Below, piece by piece: positions 1-7,973 of a stretch of DNA of 64,000 nt. This DNA comes from JAKFDK01 sp036676195 (GTDB lineage Bacteria > Bacillota > Sulfobacillia > Symbiobacteriales > ZC4RG38). A model generated the notes under the pieces. The model ran no database searches, had not been told where the DNA came from, and saw only the letters and a program-made list of their open reading frames with translations. Each line of letters opens with the position of its first letter. Position 1 is the first letter of the stretch. The position numbers were made by a program, and so were the translations under genes. The stretch spans positions 1 through 64,000 of the forward strand of contig JAKFDK010000132.1 in assembly GCA_036676195.1 (NCBI GenBank), read 5' to 3'.

Positions 1-119
1 CCTCGGGCTTCCTTCAGATTCCGCCTCGCGACGGACACCCTTGCCTCTGGCTAATGGGTCGGACTGCCTGACCCATGCCGGACTTTCACCGGATAAGATG
101 ACGCCCATGCCGGGCGTAC
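1..119 (-). mobile_element. Group IIC intron, 5' end (runs off the window)
   Basis: Read on the minus strand, the first 119 bases match the conserved 5' part (domain I) of bacterial group IIC introns as I know it from the Oceanobacillus iheyensis intron. Landmarks in order are CCCGGCATGGGCG near the 5' end, GGTGAAAGTCC, TTAGCC, GCAAGGGTGTCCGTCGCGAG, and GGAATCTGAAGGAAG at the window edge. The 5' terminus would be the G at about 119 (GTACG, against the usual GTGYG). It lies directly downstream of the hairpin at 120-151, and class C introns characteristically insert behind intrinsic terminators. The reverse transcriptase/maturase gene, if present, lies outside the window. Confidence 0.8.
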
Positions 120-151
120 AGGATAAGGCCCCGGCCACCGACGGCCGGGGC
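120..151 (-). terminator. Terminator after TPR/peptide pair 1
   Basis: Stem GCCCCGGCC / GGCCGGGGC (143-151 with 128-136 on the plus strand) followed on the minus strand by CTTATCCT. It ends the transcript of peptide gene 179-283 and is the apparent target of the group IIC intron. Confidence 0.6.
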
Positions 152-178
152 ACCAGGGCTGGCAACACGCATGATCGG

Positions 179-283
179 TTAGCGATTCTGCTCCAACTTG
201 GGTCCGTTCGGTTCGGCGACTGCCGGCGCCGCCAGAGCCGCCAGGGCAGCCAGGACCAGGATGGCCAGCACAATCCGCTTCAC
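179..283 (-). CDS. Secreted signalling-peptide precursor 1 (Phr-like), 34 aa
   Basis: A very short gene starting at GTG 283 behind a strong ribosome site (GGGGAGGGGG, 6 nt spacing) and 21 nt downstream of the TPR gene 305-1153. The product has a basic start (VKR), a hydrophobic Leu/Ala core (about residues 4-19) and an AxA-type cleavage site (PAVA, ending near residue 23). This leaves a predicted 11-residue tail, EPNGPKLEQNR. Size and layout match Phr/NprX-type pheromone precursors paired with TPR receptors. Two more genes of the same design (39513-39611 and 52879-52983) each follow a paralogous TPR gene. The function is inferred; secretion and processing cannot be shown from sequence alone. 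Confidence 0.65.
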   Translation of the reverse strand: MKRIVLAILVLAALAALAAPAVAEPNGPKLEQNR

Positions 284-304
284 GTGGCTCCCCCTCCCCA
301 TGCA

Positions 305-1153
305 TCAGGCTCCGACCCGGCGGCGCAGAGCCACCAGATGAGTCATCAGCCGGACGTTCTGGCCGCCGCCAGCCAATTCGGCCGCATTCTGGGCCAGGGC
401 CCGGGCGAGGCTCAGACGCCCCTCCACCAGTGCAACCTCAGCGGCTGTCATGGCAGCCATGGCCCTCGCCCACGGGGTCACTTCCCCCCGATCAAACTGT
501 AAAATTTCCTCTGCCAGTTCCCCAGCCGATTGCCGGTCGCCCTCCAGCAGCAGGGTGTATGCCTCCAGCGCCCGCTGGTGCAACTGCTCGTCCGCCCCGG
601 CGCTGTTCAGATGCCGGGCGGAGCGCTCCAGGTACGATCTGGCCTGGCTGGCCCGCCCGGCCAGCAATTCAAGCCAGGCCGCATTCTGCCACGAATCCAC
701 AGCCTCCCCGGGCTGTGCGGTCGCCTCAAAGGCTTCCCCGGCCTGGCGGAATACCTTGATGGCGAGTGGGTCCTGTCGCTGCATCTGGTAGGTCAGGGCC
801 AGATTGTGAAGGATCGCCGGCCGGGCCGTTGCCAGGTGTGCCGCACCTTCCTGGGCAAGGGCCGTGAGCAGGGCCGATTCCGCCTGGTCGTAGTTATGCA
901 GCCACAGCAGCACCGCGCCGAGGTAATGCAGCGCTTTGGCCAGTTCCTCCTCGTTCACCGCCTGGTCCCGGGCCAGCGTGGCATAACGCTGGGCCTCTTG
1001 ATACAACCCCAGGGCAGCGGCGGCCTGTACCGCCAGAAACGCTGCCTGTACCCGCCCCGCTGCCAACCGGGCCGGATCAGTCGCTATGGGCCCTGCCAAA
1101 CGCAAGGCGGCCAGATACCGGCCCCGGGCCAGAAGCGCCTGAGCCTCCTGCAC
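305..1153 (-). CDS. TPR-repeat protein 1, putative peptide receptor (Rap/RRNPP-like)
   Basis: 282 aa from a GTG start, made almost entirely of TPR-like helical pairs. An N-terminal repeat (ALLARGRYLAALRLA) is followed by repeats around residues 50-75, 85-105, 110-145 (LHNLALTYQMQRQDPLAIKVF), 150-175 and 185-265. There is no helix-turn-helix, signal peptide or recognisable catalytic domain. It is clearly paralogous to 39690-40574 and 51884-52792: the three share the ARG...AL start, an AAWL.LL block after the middle repeats and a terminal LM(N/T)..V/L..(L/V)RRR motif. Each is followed by a short secreted-peptide gene. The likely role, by analogy with Rap and NprR-type TPR receptors, is intracellular peptide sensing; the output partner is unknown. 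Confidence 0.7.
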   Translation of the reverse strand: MQEAQALLARGRYLAALRLAGPIATDPARLAAGRVQAAFLAVQAAAALGLYQEAQRYATLARDQAVNEEELAKALHYLGAVLLWLHNYDQAESALLTALAQEGAAHLATARPAILHNLALTYQMQRQDPLAIKVFRQAGEAFEATAQPGEAVDSWQNAAWLELLAGRASQARSYLERSARHLNSAGADEQLHQRALEAYTLLLEGDRQSAGELAEEILQFDRGEVTPWARAMAAMTAAEVALVEGRLSLARALAQNAAELAGGGQNVRLMTHLVALRRRVGA

Positions 1154-1189
1154 ACCTCTCCGCCCCTCTCTGAAACGCCTCCACTCCCT

Positions 1190-1218
1190 ATGCTACCTTA
1201 TTTCCCAGTTAATGCCAA
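1190..1218 (-). promoter_or_regulatory. Sigma-A-like promoter of TPR/peptide pair 1
   Basis: Minus strand TTGGCA (1213-1218), 17-nt spacer, TAGCAT (1190-1195), about 40 nt upstream of the GTG start and separated from the ilv operon by the terminator at 1226-1257. This gives the TPR/peptide pair its own transcription unit. Confidence 0.5.
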
Positions 1219-1225
1219 GATGCGG

Positions 1226-1257
1226 ATCAATAAGAGGGCGCCCGGTTGGGCGCCCTC
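1226..1257 (-). terminator. Terminator of the ilv-leu operon
   Basis: Perfect 10-bp stem GAGGGCGCCC / GGGCGCCCTC with a GTTG/AACC loop, 25 nt past the ilvB stop. The minus-strand tail is TTATTGATCC. Confidence 0.75.
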
Positions 1258-1282
1258 CCTGTGTATCGCTGTCGAGCCGGAT

Positions 1283-3055
1283 CTAGCCGATCGATTCCCG
1301 GGCGTGGGTGAGCGCTTCCACGTTGGCGCCGCCGGGCGGAACCATGGGGAAGACGTTCTCCTCCTGGGCCACTCGGGCATCGAGCAGGAAGAAACCATCA
1401 TGTTCCTTCATCGCCCGCATGGCGTCCTTGAGCTGGCCCACCTTGTCAATACGCATGCCGGTCAGGCCGTACGCCTCCACCAGCTTCACGAAATCGGGCA
1501 GGCCGGGACGCAGGTCCACGTCCTGGTAACGCCGCTGGTGGAACAGGTCCTGCCACTGGCGAACCATGCCCAAAAAGCCGTTGGTCAGCAGAACGACTTT
1601 GATTTTCAGGTTGTTCCCCGCCACCACGGCCAGTTCCTGCGGGCACATCTGGAAGGAACCATCCCCCGTAATCAGAATGACGTCCTGGTCTGGCATCCCG
1701 AACTTGACCCCCACAGCCGCCGGCAGGCCATAGCCCATGGTGCCCAGGCCGCAGGAGCTGACCCACTTGCGCGGCTTGGTCCGCAGCAAGTAATGCGCAG
1801 CCCACATCTGGTGCTGGCCCACATCGGTACAAACAATGGCATCCGGGCCGTATACCTCGCGGAGGGCAATCAGCACCTCCTGGGGCAACAGGTGGGCCTC
1901 CGGATCCCGGGCACCGGAATCGAACTCCGTTCCGCCCACCGACATATCGCTCTGCTCGGTCCGCAGACGGCGGGGTTTTTCGCCCCACAGGGGTAAATCC
2001 CGCTGCCAGCCGACCGCCTGCGCCAACCAGGGGTTCGCCCCGGTCTTCTGCCAGCTCCCCAGGGCTTCCAGCAATTGTCCCAACACGATGTTGCAGTCGC
2101 CCACAATCGGGAGATGCGCCGTGATGTTCTTGCTGATTTCCGCCGGGTCAATGTCAATATGGATCACCTTCGCCCTGGGGGCGAACTTGGCCGCCATGCC
2201 AATGACCCGGTCATCGAAGCGCATGCCGACCGCAATCAGCAGGTCGCTGCCGTTCACAGCCCGGTTGGCCGCATACGTACCATGCATGCCAACCATCCCG
2301 AAGAAGAGCGGGTGATCCATGGGGAAGCCACCCAGCGCGGTGAGGGACGACACCACCGGCACCTGCATGCGCTCAGCCAACGCGAGCGCCTTTTCCGGCG
2401 CACCGGTGGAGGCAATCACGCCACCCCCGACGACCAGCACCGGCTGTTTGGCCGACTTGATGGCCACGGCTGCCTTCTGAACCTGGGCCGGGTGCCCGGT
2501 GTAAGTGGGCTTATAACCAGGAAGGTCCACCTTTTCCGGGTAGTACCACTTCAGTTTGCCAAGCAGCACATCCTTGGGGATGTCCACCAGCACCGGGCCC
2601 GGGCGCCCACTCCTGGCAATATGGAAAGCTTCTTTAATCACTCGGGGCAGATCCTCGGCCCGCTGAACCAAATAGTTATGCTTGGTGATCGGCATGGACA
2701 CGCCCACCACATCGGCTTCCTGGAAGGCATCGCGGCCGATCAGGGTGCGCGGCACCTGGCCGGTAATGGCCACCAGTGGGACCGAGTCCATCATGGCGGT
2801 GCTCAGGCCGGTGATCAGGTTTAACGCCCCGGGGCCGGAAGTGGCAAAACACACGCCGACCTTACCGGTGGCCCGAGCGTACCCATCTGCGGCGTGAATG
2901 GCCCCCTGCTCATGCCGGGTCAGAATATGCCGGAGCGGGCTGTCGTAAAGGGCATCGTACAAAGGGATCATGACCCCGCCCGGATATCCGAAGATAAGCT
3001 CCACGCCTTCCTCCTGCAATGCCTGCAGGAGTGCCTGTGAACCAGTCACCTCCAT
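1283..3055 (-). CDS. ilvB: Acetolactate synthase large subunit
   Basis: 590 aa, the normal length for the catalytic subunit. It condenses two pyruvates (or pyruvate and 2-oxobutyrate) using thiamine diphosphate, the first common step to valine, leucine and isoleucine. The N-terminal part shows the cofactor-activating Glu context (GYPGGVMIPLYDAL) and RHEQGAIHAADGYARATG. The central FAD-related domain spans about 190-340. The C-terminal TPP motif runs from GDGSFQM to NNGFLGMV-like sequence (here TNGFLGMVRQW, residues about 475-510). It is the last gene of the operon, 54 nt after ilvD. Its regulatory partner ilvN lies at the other end, more than 5.9 kb upstream, which is an unusual separation for two subunits of one enzyme. 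Confidence 0.97.
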   Translation of the reverse strand: MEVTGSQALLQALQEEGVELIFGYPGGVMIPLYDALYDSPLRHILTRHEQGAIHAADGYARATGKVGVCFATSGPGALNLITGLSTAMMDSVPLVAITGQVPRTLIGRDAFQEADVVGVSMPITKHNYLVQRAEDLPRVIKEAFHIARSGRPGPVLVDIPKDVLLGKLKWYYPEKVDLPGYKPTYTGHPAQVQKAAVAIKSAKQPVLVVGGGVIASTGAPEKALALAERMQVPVVSSLTALGGFPMDHPLFFGMVGMHGTYAANRAVNGSDLLIAVGMRFDDRVIGMAAKFAPRAKVIHIDIDPAEISKNITAHLPIVGDCNIVLGQLLEALGSWQKTGANPWLAQAVGWQRDLPLWGEKPRRLRTEQSDMSVGGTEFDSGARDPEAHLLPQEVLIALREVYGPDAIVCTDVGQHQMWAAHYLLRTKPRKWVSSCGLGTMGYGLPAAVGVKFGMPDQDVILITGDGSFQMCPQELAVVAGNNLKIKVVLLTNGFLGMVRQWQDLFHQRRYQDVDLRPGLPDFVKLVEAYGLTGMRIDKVGQLKDAMRAMKEHDGFFLLDARVAQEENVFPMVPPGGANVEALTHARESIG

Positions 3056-3109
3056 CGGAGGTAGCCCCCTTTGCCAGCCAACTATTGCTCGCTATGATCA
3101 GTGGTGCTG

Positions 3110-4804
3110 CTACTTGAGGACGGCCCCCTGATTGGCATTGGTGACCAACCGGGCGTAACGGGCCAGCCAGCCGGAGGTGATCTTCGGGGCCGGCGGCTGC
3201 CAGGCCGCCCGGCGGTGAGCCAGTTCCGCATCGGTCACGTTAACGGTCAGTGACCGGTTCGGAATGTCAATGGTGATTTCATCGCCATCGTGTAGCAGGC
3301 CGATCGGGCCACCCTCGGCAGCCTCAGGGGAGATATGGCCCAGGCAGATGCCGCGGGTGCCGCCGGAAAAGCGCCCGTCGGTAATCAAGGCCACGTCCTT
3401 GCCCAGCCCCTGGCCCATGATCATGGCGGTGGGGCTCAGCATCTCCGGCATGCCCGGCCCACCCTTGGGTCCCTCGTAGCGAATCACCGCCACGTCGCCG
3501 GCCTTGACCTCGCGCCGGTCCAGGGCCGCCAAGCACTCATCCTGAGAGTTGAAGATCCGGGCCCGGCCGCTGAATACCTGAATGGACGGGTCCACACCGG
3601 CGGCCTTGAGCACAGCCCCCTCCGGCGCCAGGTTGCCGGACAGGATCACCAGCCCGCCCCAGGTGCTGAAGGGATCGGTCCAGGGCCGGATCACGTCACG
3701 GTCCAGTACCTCGGCCTCGGCTACAGTTTCGCCGATGGTCTTGCCGGTGACGGTGATGCAGTCCCGGTTCAGCACACCGGCCAGATCCAGCTCACGCAGG
3801 ATGGCGGAGATACCACCGGCGTTATGCATGTCTTCCATGTGTACCTCCGGGCGGGAAGGCGAAACCTTGCAGATGCAGGGCACCCGCCGGGAAACGTCGT
3901 TGATTCGCTCCACCGGATACTCAATGCCAGCTTCCCGGGCAATAGCCAGCGTGTGCAGCACCGTGTTGGTGCTGCCACCCATGGCCATATCCAGGGCAAA
4001 GGCGTTGTCCAGGCTCTCCCAGGTCACCAGTTTGCGGGCCGTGATGCCCTTATCGATGGCCTGCATGACCGCCTCGGCCGCCCGGCGGCACAGGGTCTGG
4101 CGCAGGCTGTCCACCGCCAGAATCGAGCCATTGCCGGGCAGGGCCAGACCCAGGGCTTCAGCCAGGCAGTTCATGGAGTTGGCCGTAAACATGCCCGAGC
4201 AGGAGCCGCAGGTGGGGCAGGCGTTCTCCTCAAGGGCCTGCAGTTGCTCGCTGTTCATGGTGCCGGCCTGGTAGGCGCCCACACCTTCGAACACGGAAAT
4301 CAGGTCAGCTACCTGGCCGTCCGGGGTTCTGCCGGCCTTCATCGGACCACCGGAAACCATCGCGGTGGGAATATCACAGCGCAGGGCACCCATGATCATG
4401 CCCGGCGTCACCTTGTCGCAGTTAGGGATCAGGATCAGCCCGTCGAACCAGTGGGCGTTTACAACCGTTTCAATGCTGTCGGCAATGATCTCACGGCTGG
4501 GCAGCGAATAGCGCATGCCGATATGGCCCATGGCAATACCGTCATCAACACCGATGCAGTTAAACATAAACGGCACGCCGCCGGCGGCCCGGACGGCCTC
4601 ACGGACGACCTCGCCGAACTCTTTCAAGTGAACGTGGCCAGGAATGACATCAATGTAGGAGTTGGCAATCCCAATAAACGGCTTGTCCCAGTCAGCGTCA
4701 CTTTGAATGACACCGGTGGCCCTGAGCAGGGACCGGTGCGGCGCCCTTTCGACACCCCGCTTGACCATATCGGAGCGCATGGACTTGGCCTTCAACCCCT
4801 GCAT
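3110..4804 (-). CDS. ilvD: Dihydroxy-acid dehydratase
   Basis: 564 aa from ATG 4804, preceded by GGAGGAGGGTG at good spacing. An in-frame upstream extension to 4855 is less likely because it overlaps the end of the nudix gene. It dehydrates 2,3-dihydroxy-isovalerate and -methylvalerate to the 2-oxo acids. Iron-sulfur ligand motifs are visible: NCDKVTPGM (about residue 122) and CPTCGSCSGMFTANSM (about 195). The C-terminal half has the GGPGMPEML and TDGRFSGGTRG signatures of the IlvD/Edd family. The gene lies 19 nt after the nudix gene and 54 nt before ilvB. Confidence 0.97.
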   Translation of the reverse strand: MQGLKAKSMRSDMVKRGVERAPHRSLLRATGVIQSDADWDKPFIGIANSYIDVIPGHVHLKEFGEVVREAVRAAGGVPFMFNCIGVDDGIAMGHIGMRYSLPSREIIADSIETVVNAHWFDGLILIPNCDKVTPGMIMGALRCDIPTAMVSGGPMKAGRTPDGQVADLISVFEGVGAYQAGTMNSEQLQALEENACPTCGSCSGMFTANSMNCLAEALGLALPGNGSILAVDSLRQTLCRRAAEAVMQAIDKGITARKLVTWESLDNAFALDMAMGGSTNTVLHTLAIAREAGIEYPVERINDVSRRVPCICKVSPSRPEVHMEDMHNAGGISAILRELDLAGVLNRDCITVTGKTIGETVAEAEVLDRDVIRPWTDPFSTWGGLVILSGNLAPEGAVLKAAGVDPSIQVFSGRARIFNSQDECLAALDRREVKAGDVAVIRYEGPKGGPGMPEMLSPTAMIMGQGLGKDVALITDGRFSGGTRGICLGHISPEAAEGGPIGLLHDGDEITIDIPNRSLTVNVTDAELAHRRAAWQPPAPKITSGWLARYARLVTNANQGAVLK

Positions 4805-4823
4805 CCGGACACCCTCCTCCGAC

Positions 4824-5393
4824 TTATGTGTATAGCTGAAAGTATGGAATATCAATTAACAGCCGCTCCACACCCCGCGGGTGCAGCCCGGCCCCGTCGC
4901 TCATGCCCTGGAGAATCGACTGGGTGATTCCCGCCACCTGCTCGGAAGCCAGGGCTTCTGTAAGCGGCCACCAGCGGGCTTCGGCTACCTCGCGCTGATC
5001 CGGTTGCGGCAATCCGGCCACGTGCCGCATACGGAAGACCACGTATGTATCCGTGCGACTCTCTGGCGCTCCAGGGGCGGGTGCGGCAGCAGCAACCGGC
5101 GCGGGCTTCTCCGGTGCGGGAACAGCCGGCGGCTTACCGGGCATAATGCGGAAGCGGATGCCCACCAGCGCCTCCACAGCCGCCTCGACCCCGGTCTCCT
5201 CCCGGACCTCACGCACCACGGCCGCCTCCGGAGTCTCACCCCGGTCAACGAATCCGCCCGGCAGGGTCCAGAAACCCTTGGCCGGACCATAGCTCATGAG
5301 GACCAGGAGGACGTGGCCGTCATGCACGACCACGCCCCCCACACCCAGCGTAAAGGGGTACTCCCAGGGCCGTGGCCCTGAGTGGTTAGCCAT
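4824..5393 (-). CDS. NUDIX hydrolase embedded in the ilv operon
   Basis: 189 aa from ATG 5393; the start overlaps the ilvE stop in ATGGCTAA (8 nt), so translation is probably coupled. A complete Nudix box is present (GGFVDRGETPEAAVVREVREETG, read in pieces: GGFVDRGET and REVREETGV, about residues 42-64), so metal-dependent hydrolysis of a nucleoside-diphosphate-linked substrate is expected. An Ala/Pro-rich linker (about 92-112) interrupts the fold before the C-terminal strands. The substrate cannot be predicted. A nudix gene is not a standard member of ilv-leu operons. Possible roles are housecleaning of damaged cofactor or nucleotide metabolites, but context gives no firm function. Confidence 0.88.
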   Translation of the reverse strand: MANHSGPRPWEYPFTLGVGGVVVHDGHVLLVLMSYGPAKGFWTLPGGFVDRGETPEAAVVREVREETGVEAAVEALVGIRFRIMPGKPPAVPAPEKPAPVAAAAPAPGAPESRTDTYVVFRMRHVAGLPQPDQREVAEARWWPLTEALASEQVAGITQSILQGMSDGAGLHPRGVERLLIDIPYFQLYT

Positions 5394-6264
5394 AGATCGG
5401 CGTACCTTCAGTGTTTGCCCGTTCACGGAACCGCCGGTTAATCTGCACGGTGATGGGGCCCGGCTTGCCGTCGCCAATGGCCCGCCCGTCGGCCTCTACC
5501 ACCGGCACAACCTCGGCCGCCGTGCCGGTCAGGAACATCTCGTCGGCGGTGTACACGTCGTGCAGGGTGAACACCTGCTCACGCATCTCATAGCCGTATT
5601 CCCGGGCAATTTCCATGGCCACCTGGCGGGTGATGCCGGGCAGGATGCCCAGATAGGTGGGCGGAGTCAGGATGGCATTCTTCTTGATAATGAAGATGTT
5701 GTCACCGGTGCCCTCCACCACGTAGCCCTGGCTGTTCAGCATCAGCATCTCCGGGTAGCCGAGGGTCACAGCCTGGATCTTGGCCAGGATGCTGTTCAGG
5801 TAGTTCAGGGATTTGATCTGGTAGGTCTGGGCGGCAGGCGAGGTGCGCTGTACGCCGGAGGTGATGACCTTCATCCCTACCGTATAAACCTCGTCCGGAT
5901 ACAGGGAAATCTTATCGGCGATGCAGACAATGGTCGGCATCGGGCACTTGCGCGGATCCAGGCCCAGGTCGCCATACCCACGGGATACCACCAGCCGGAT
6001 ATAGGCGTCCTTGAGGTTGTTACGGGCACAGGTTTCCGTAACGACCTTGATCATCTCAGCCTTGGTAATGGGAATCTCCAGGCAGATGGATTTGGCCGAA
6101 TCGTAGAGCCGATCCACGTGCTCCTCAAGCTTCCACACCCGGCTGTTATAGGCCCGGATTCCCTCAAAGACGCCATCCCCGTAAAGGTAGCCGTGGTCGA
6201 AGACCGAAATCTTCGCCTCTTCCTTGGGGTAGAACTTCCCGTCAATGTAGACCTGGATGCTCAT
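5386..6264 (-). CDS. ilvE: Branched-chain amino-acid aminotransferase
   Basis: 292 aa from ATG 6264 (GAGGG just upstream); a further in-frame ATG at 6285 gives 299 aa. It is a fold-type IV PLP enzyme that transaminates the 2-oxo acids to valine, leucine and isoleucine with glutamate. Visible features are FDHGYLYGDGVFEGIR (about residues 22-37), typical of IlvE, the lysine that binds PLP in QIKSLNYLNSI (about residue 155), and EGTGDNIFI, which positions the cofactor. It lies 62 nt downstream of leuA, and its stop overlaps the nudix start. Confidence 0.94.
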   Translation of the reverse strand: MSIQVYIDGKFYPKEEAKISVFDHGYLYGDGVFEGIRAYNSRVWKLEEHVDRLYDSAKSICLEIPITKAEMIKVVTETCARNNLKDAYIRLVVSRGYGDLGLDPRKCPMPTIVCIADKISLYPDEVYTVGMKVITSGVQRTSPAAQTYQIKSLNYLNSILAKIQAVTLGYPEMLMLNSQGYVVEGTGDNIFIIKKNAILTPPTYLGILPGITRQVAMEIAREYGYEMREQVFTLHDVYTADEMFLTGTAAEVVPVVEADGRAIGDGKPGPITVQINRRFRERANTEGTPIYG

Positions 6265-6326
6265 TAACCCTCTGCCGCCTTTCATTCGCGCACTCTTTTG
6301 ATCACCCGGGGGTTCGGGTCATGGGA

Positions 6327-7904
6327 CTAGTCGCCCCAGGCCCGCTGCATCCAACCGGTGGCCGGCTGCCCATCTTCCAGCACGACCGCCCCGCGCCCCG
6401 TCAGCAGCTTGTTCACAGCGGCCACATAGGCCCGGACCGACGCCTCCAGGACGTCCGTGCTCGCACCCCGGCCGGTAGCCATCTTGCCTCCGGCTTCTAC
6501 CCTTACTACCACTTCACCCACTGCGTCCTGGCCGCCGGTGACGGCCTTGAGCTGGTAGTGCAGCAGGTGCCCGTCAAACTGGGCCGCCCGGTCCACGGCC
6601 CGGTAGAGTGCGTCCACGGGACCATCTCCGGAAGCAGCTTCCTGGCGGGGGTCGTCACCGTTGCGGACAAGCTGAACCGTGGCCGTAGGCGGTGTGTTGG
6701 AACCGGACATCACCTGGAAGGAGACCAGCCGGATCAACTCATGCTGACCATGCTGCTGTTCGTCGCTCACAATCGCTTCCAGGTCCTGGTCGACCACATA
6801 CTTCTTCTTGTCGGCCAGTTCCTTGAAGCGGGCAAAGTACCGGTCCAGGTCGCCGTCCGCCACCGCGTAGCCCAGCTTACGCAGCCGGTCTCGGAAGGCG
6901 GCCCGGCCGGAATGCTTGCCCAGCACGAGCGAGCTCTCCGGTACGCCCACGTCCTCCGGGCGCATGATCTCATAGGTGCTCTTTTCCTTCAGCATGCCAT
7001 CCTGGTGAATGCCGCTTTCATGTGCGAAGGCGTTGGCACCCACAATGGCCTTGTTGGGCTGAACCGAGATCCCAGAGATCGACTGGATCAGCTTGCTGGT
7101 CCGGTACAGTTCCCCGGTGTTAACCCCGGTAGTATAGCCATACCGGTCCGGCCGGGTCCGCAGGGCCATGACCACTTCTTCCAGAGCCACGTTCCCGGCC
7201 CGCTCACCAATGCCGTTGATGGTGCCTTCCACCTGGGTCGCACCGCCCTCAATGGCCGCCAGGGTATTGGCCGTAGCCAGCCCCAGATCATTGTGGTTGT
7301 GGCAGGAGAACTGGATGGGATGCGGGGCATCCACGTGCTCCGACAGATAGCGGAACAGATCGTAGATTTCCTTGGGTGAAGTATAGCCCACGGTGTCCGG
7401 AACATTCAGCACCGACGCACCAGCCCGGGCGGCCACGGTGAAAATCTGGGCCAGGAAGCTCCAGTCAGACCGGCAGGCATCCTCGGCGCTGAATTCCACT
7501 TCCATCCCGAAGGACTTGGCGTAGGCCACCATGTCCTGGGCCTTGAAGACCACTTCTTCCGGCTTCATGCGGAGCTTTTTCTCCATATGAATGGGCGAAG
7601 TGGCAATAAAGGTATGGATCCGGGGCCGCTCCGCCAGCTTGACCGCGTTGGCCACCGACTCAATGTCGTTCTTATTGGCACGGGCCAGACCGGCGATCAC
7701 CGGCCCCTTGACCTCCCGAGCAATCTGCTGCACAGAGGCGAAGTCGCCCGGGGAGGAGGCAGGGAAGCCAGCCTCGATCACGTCCACACCAAGGCGGGCA
7801 AGCTGCAGCGCGACCTGGAGCTTTTCCTCCGCGGTCATGCTGAAGCCGGGGGATTGCTCGCCGTCACGTAGGGTCGTGTCGAAGATGTAGATGCGTTTGG
7901 ACAT
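6327..7904 (-). CDS. leuA: 2-isopropylmalate synthase
   Basis: 525 aa from ATG 7904 with GGGAGG 7-10 nt upstream. It condenses acetyl-CoA with 2-oxoisovalerate, the committed step to leucine. The TIM-barrel starts with the family motif DTTLRDGEQSPG (residues 8-19). The metal-binding HNHNDLGLA (about 203) and GNVALEEVVM are present. The C-terminal third (about 390-525) is the allosteric LeuA dimer domain, so leucine feedback is likely. leuB, leuC and leuD are not in the window. Confidence 0.96.
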   Translation of the reverse strand: MSKRIYIFDTTLRDGEQSPGFSMTAEEKLQVALQLARLGVDVIEAGFPASSPGDFASVQQIAREVKGPVIAGLARANKNDIESVANAVKLAERPRIHTFIATSPIHMEKKLRMKPEEVVFKAQDMVAYAKSFGMEVEFSAEDACRSDWSFLAQIFTVAARAGASVLNVPDTVGYTSPKEIYDLFRYLSEHVDAPHPIQFSCHNHNDLGLATANTLAAIEGGATQVEGTINGIGERAGNVALEEVVMALRTRPDRYGYTTGVNTGELYRTSKLIQSISGISVQPNKAIVGANAFAHESGIHQDGMLKEKSTYEIMRPEDVGVPESSLVLGKHSGRAAFRDRLRKLGYAVADGDLDRYFARFKELADKKKYVVDQDLEAIVSDEQQHGQHELIRLVSFQVMSGSNTPPTATVQLVRNGDDPRQEAASGDGPVDALYRAVDRAAQFDGHLLHYQLKAVTGGQDAVGEVVVRVEAGGKMATGRGASTDVLEASVRAYVAAVNKLLTGRGAVVLEDGQPATGWMQRAWGD

Positions 7905-7973
7905 ATGTCCTACCTCCCGGGGGGACTCCCCTGATTTAGTGTGATGTGGGTTCAGACCCACATCCCTTTTGTT

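Noticed and set aside
530..4927. Long plus-strand open frames over the ilv region and the TPR gene (for example 530-1996 and 3335-4927)
   Set aside because: High GC makes long antisense frames common. The minus strand encodes well-known enzymes here, and the plus-strand translations have no family features.
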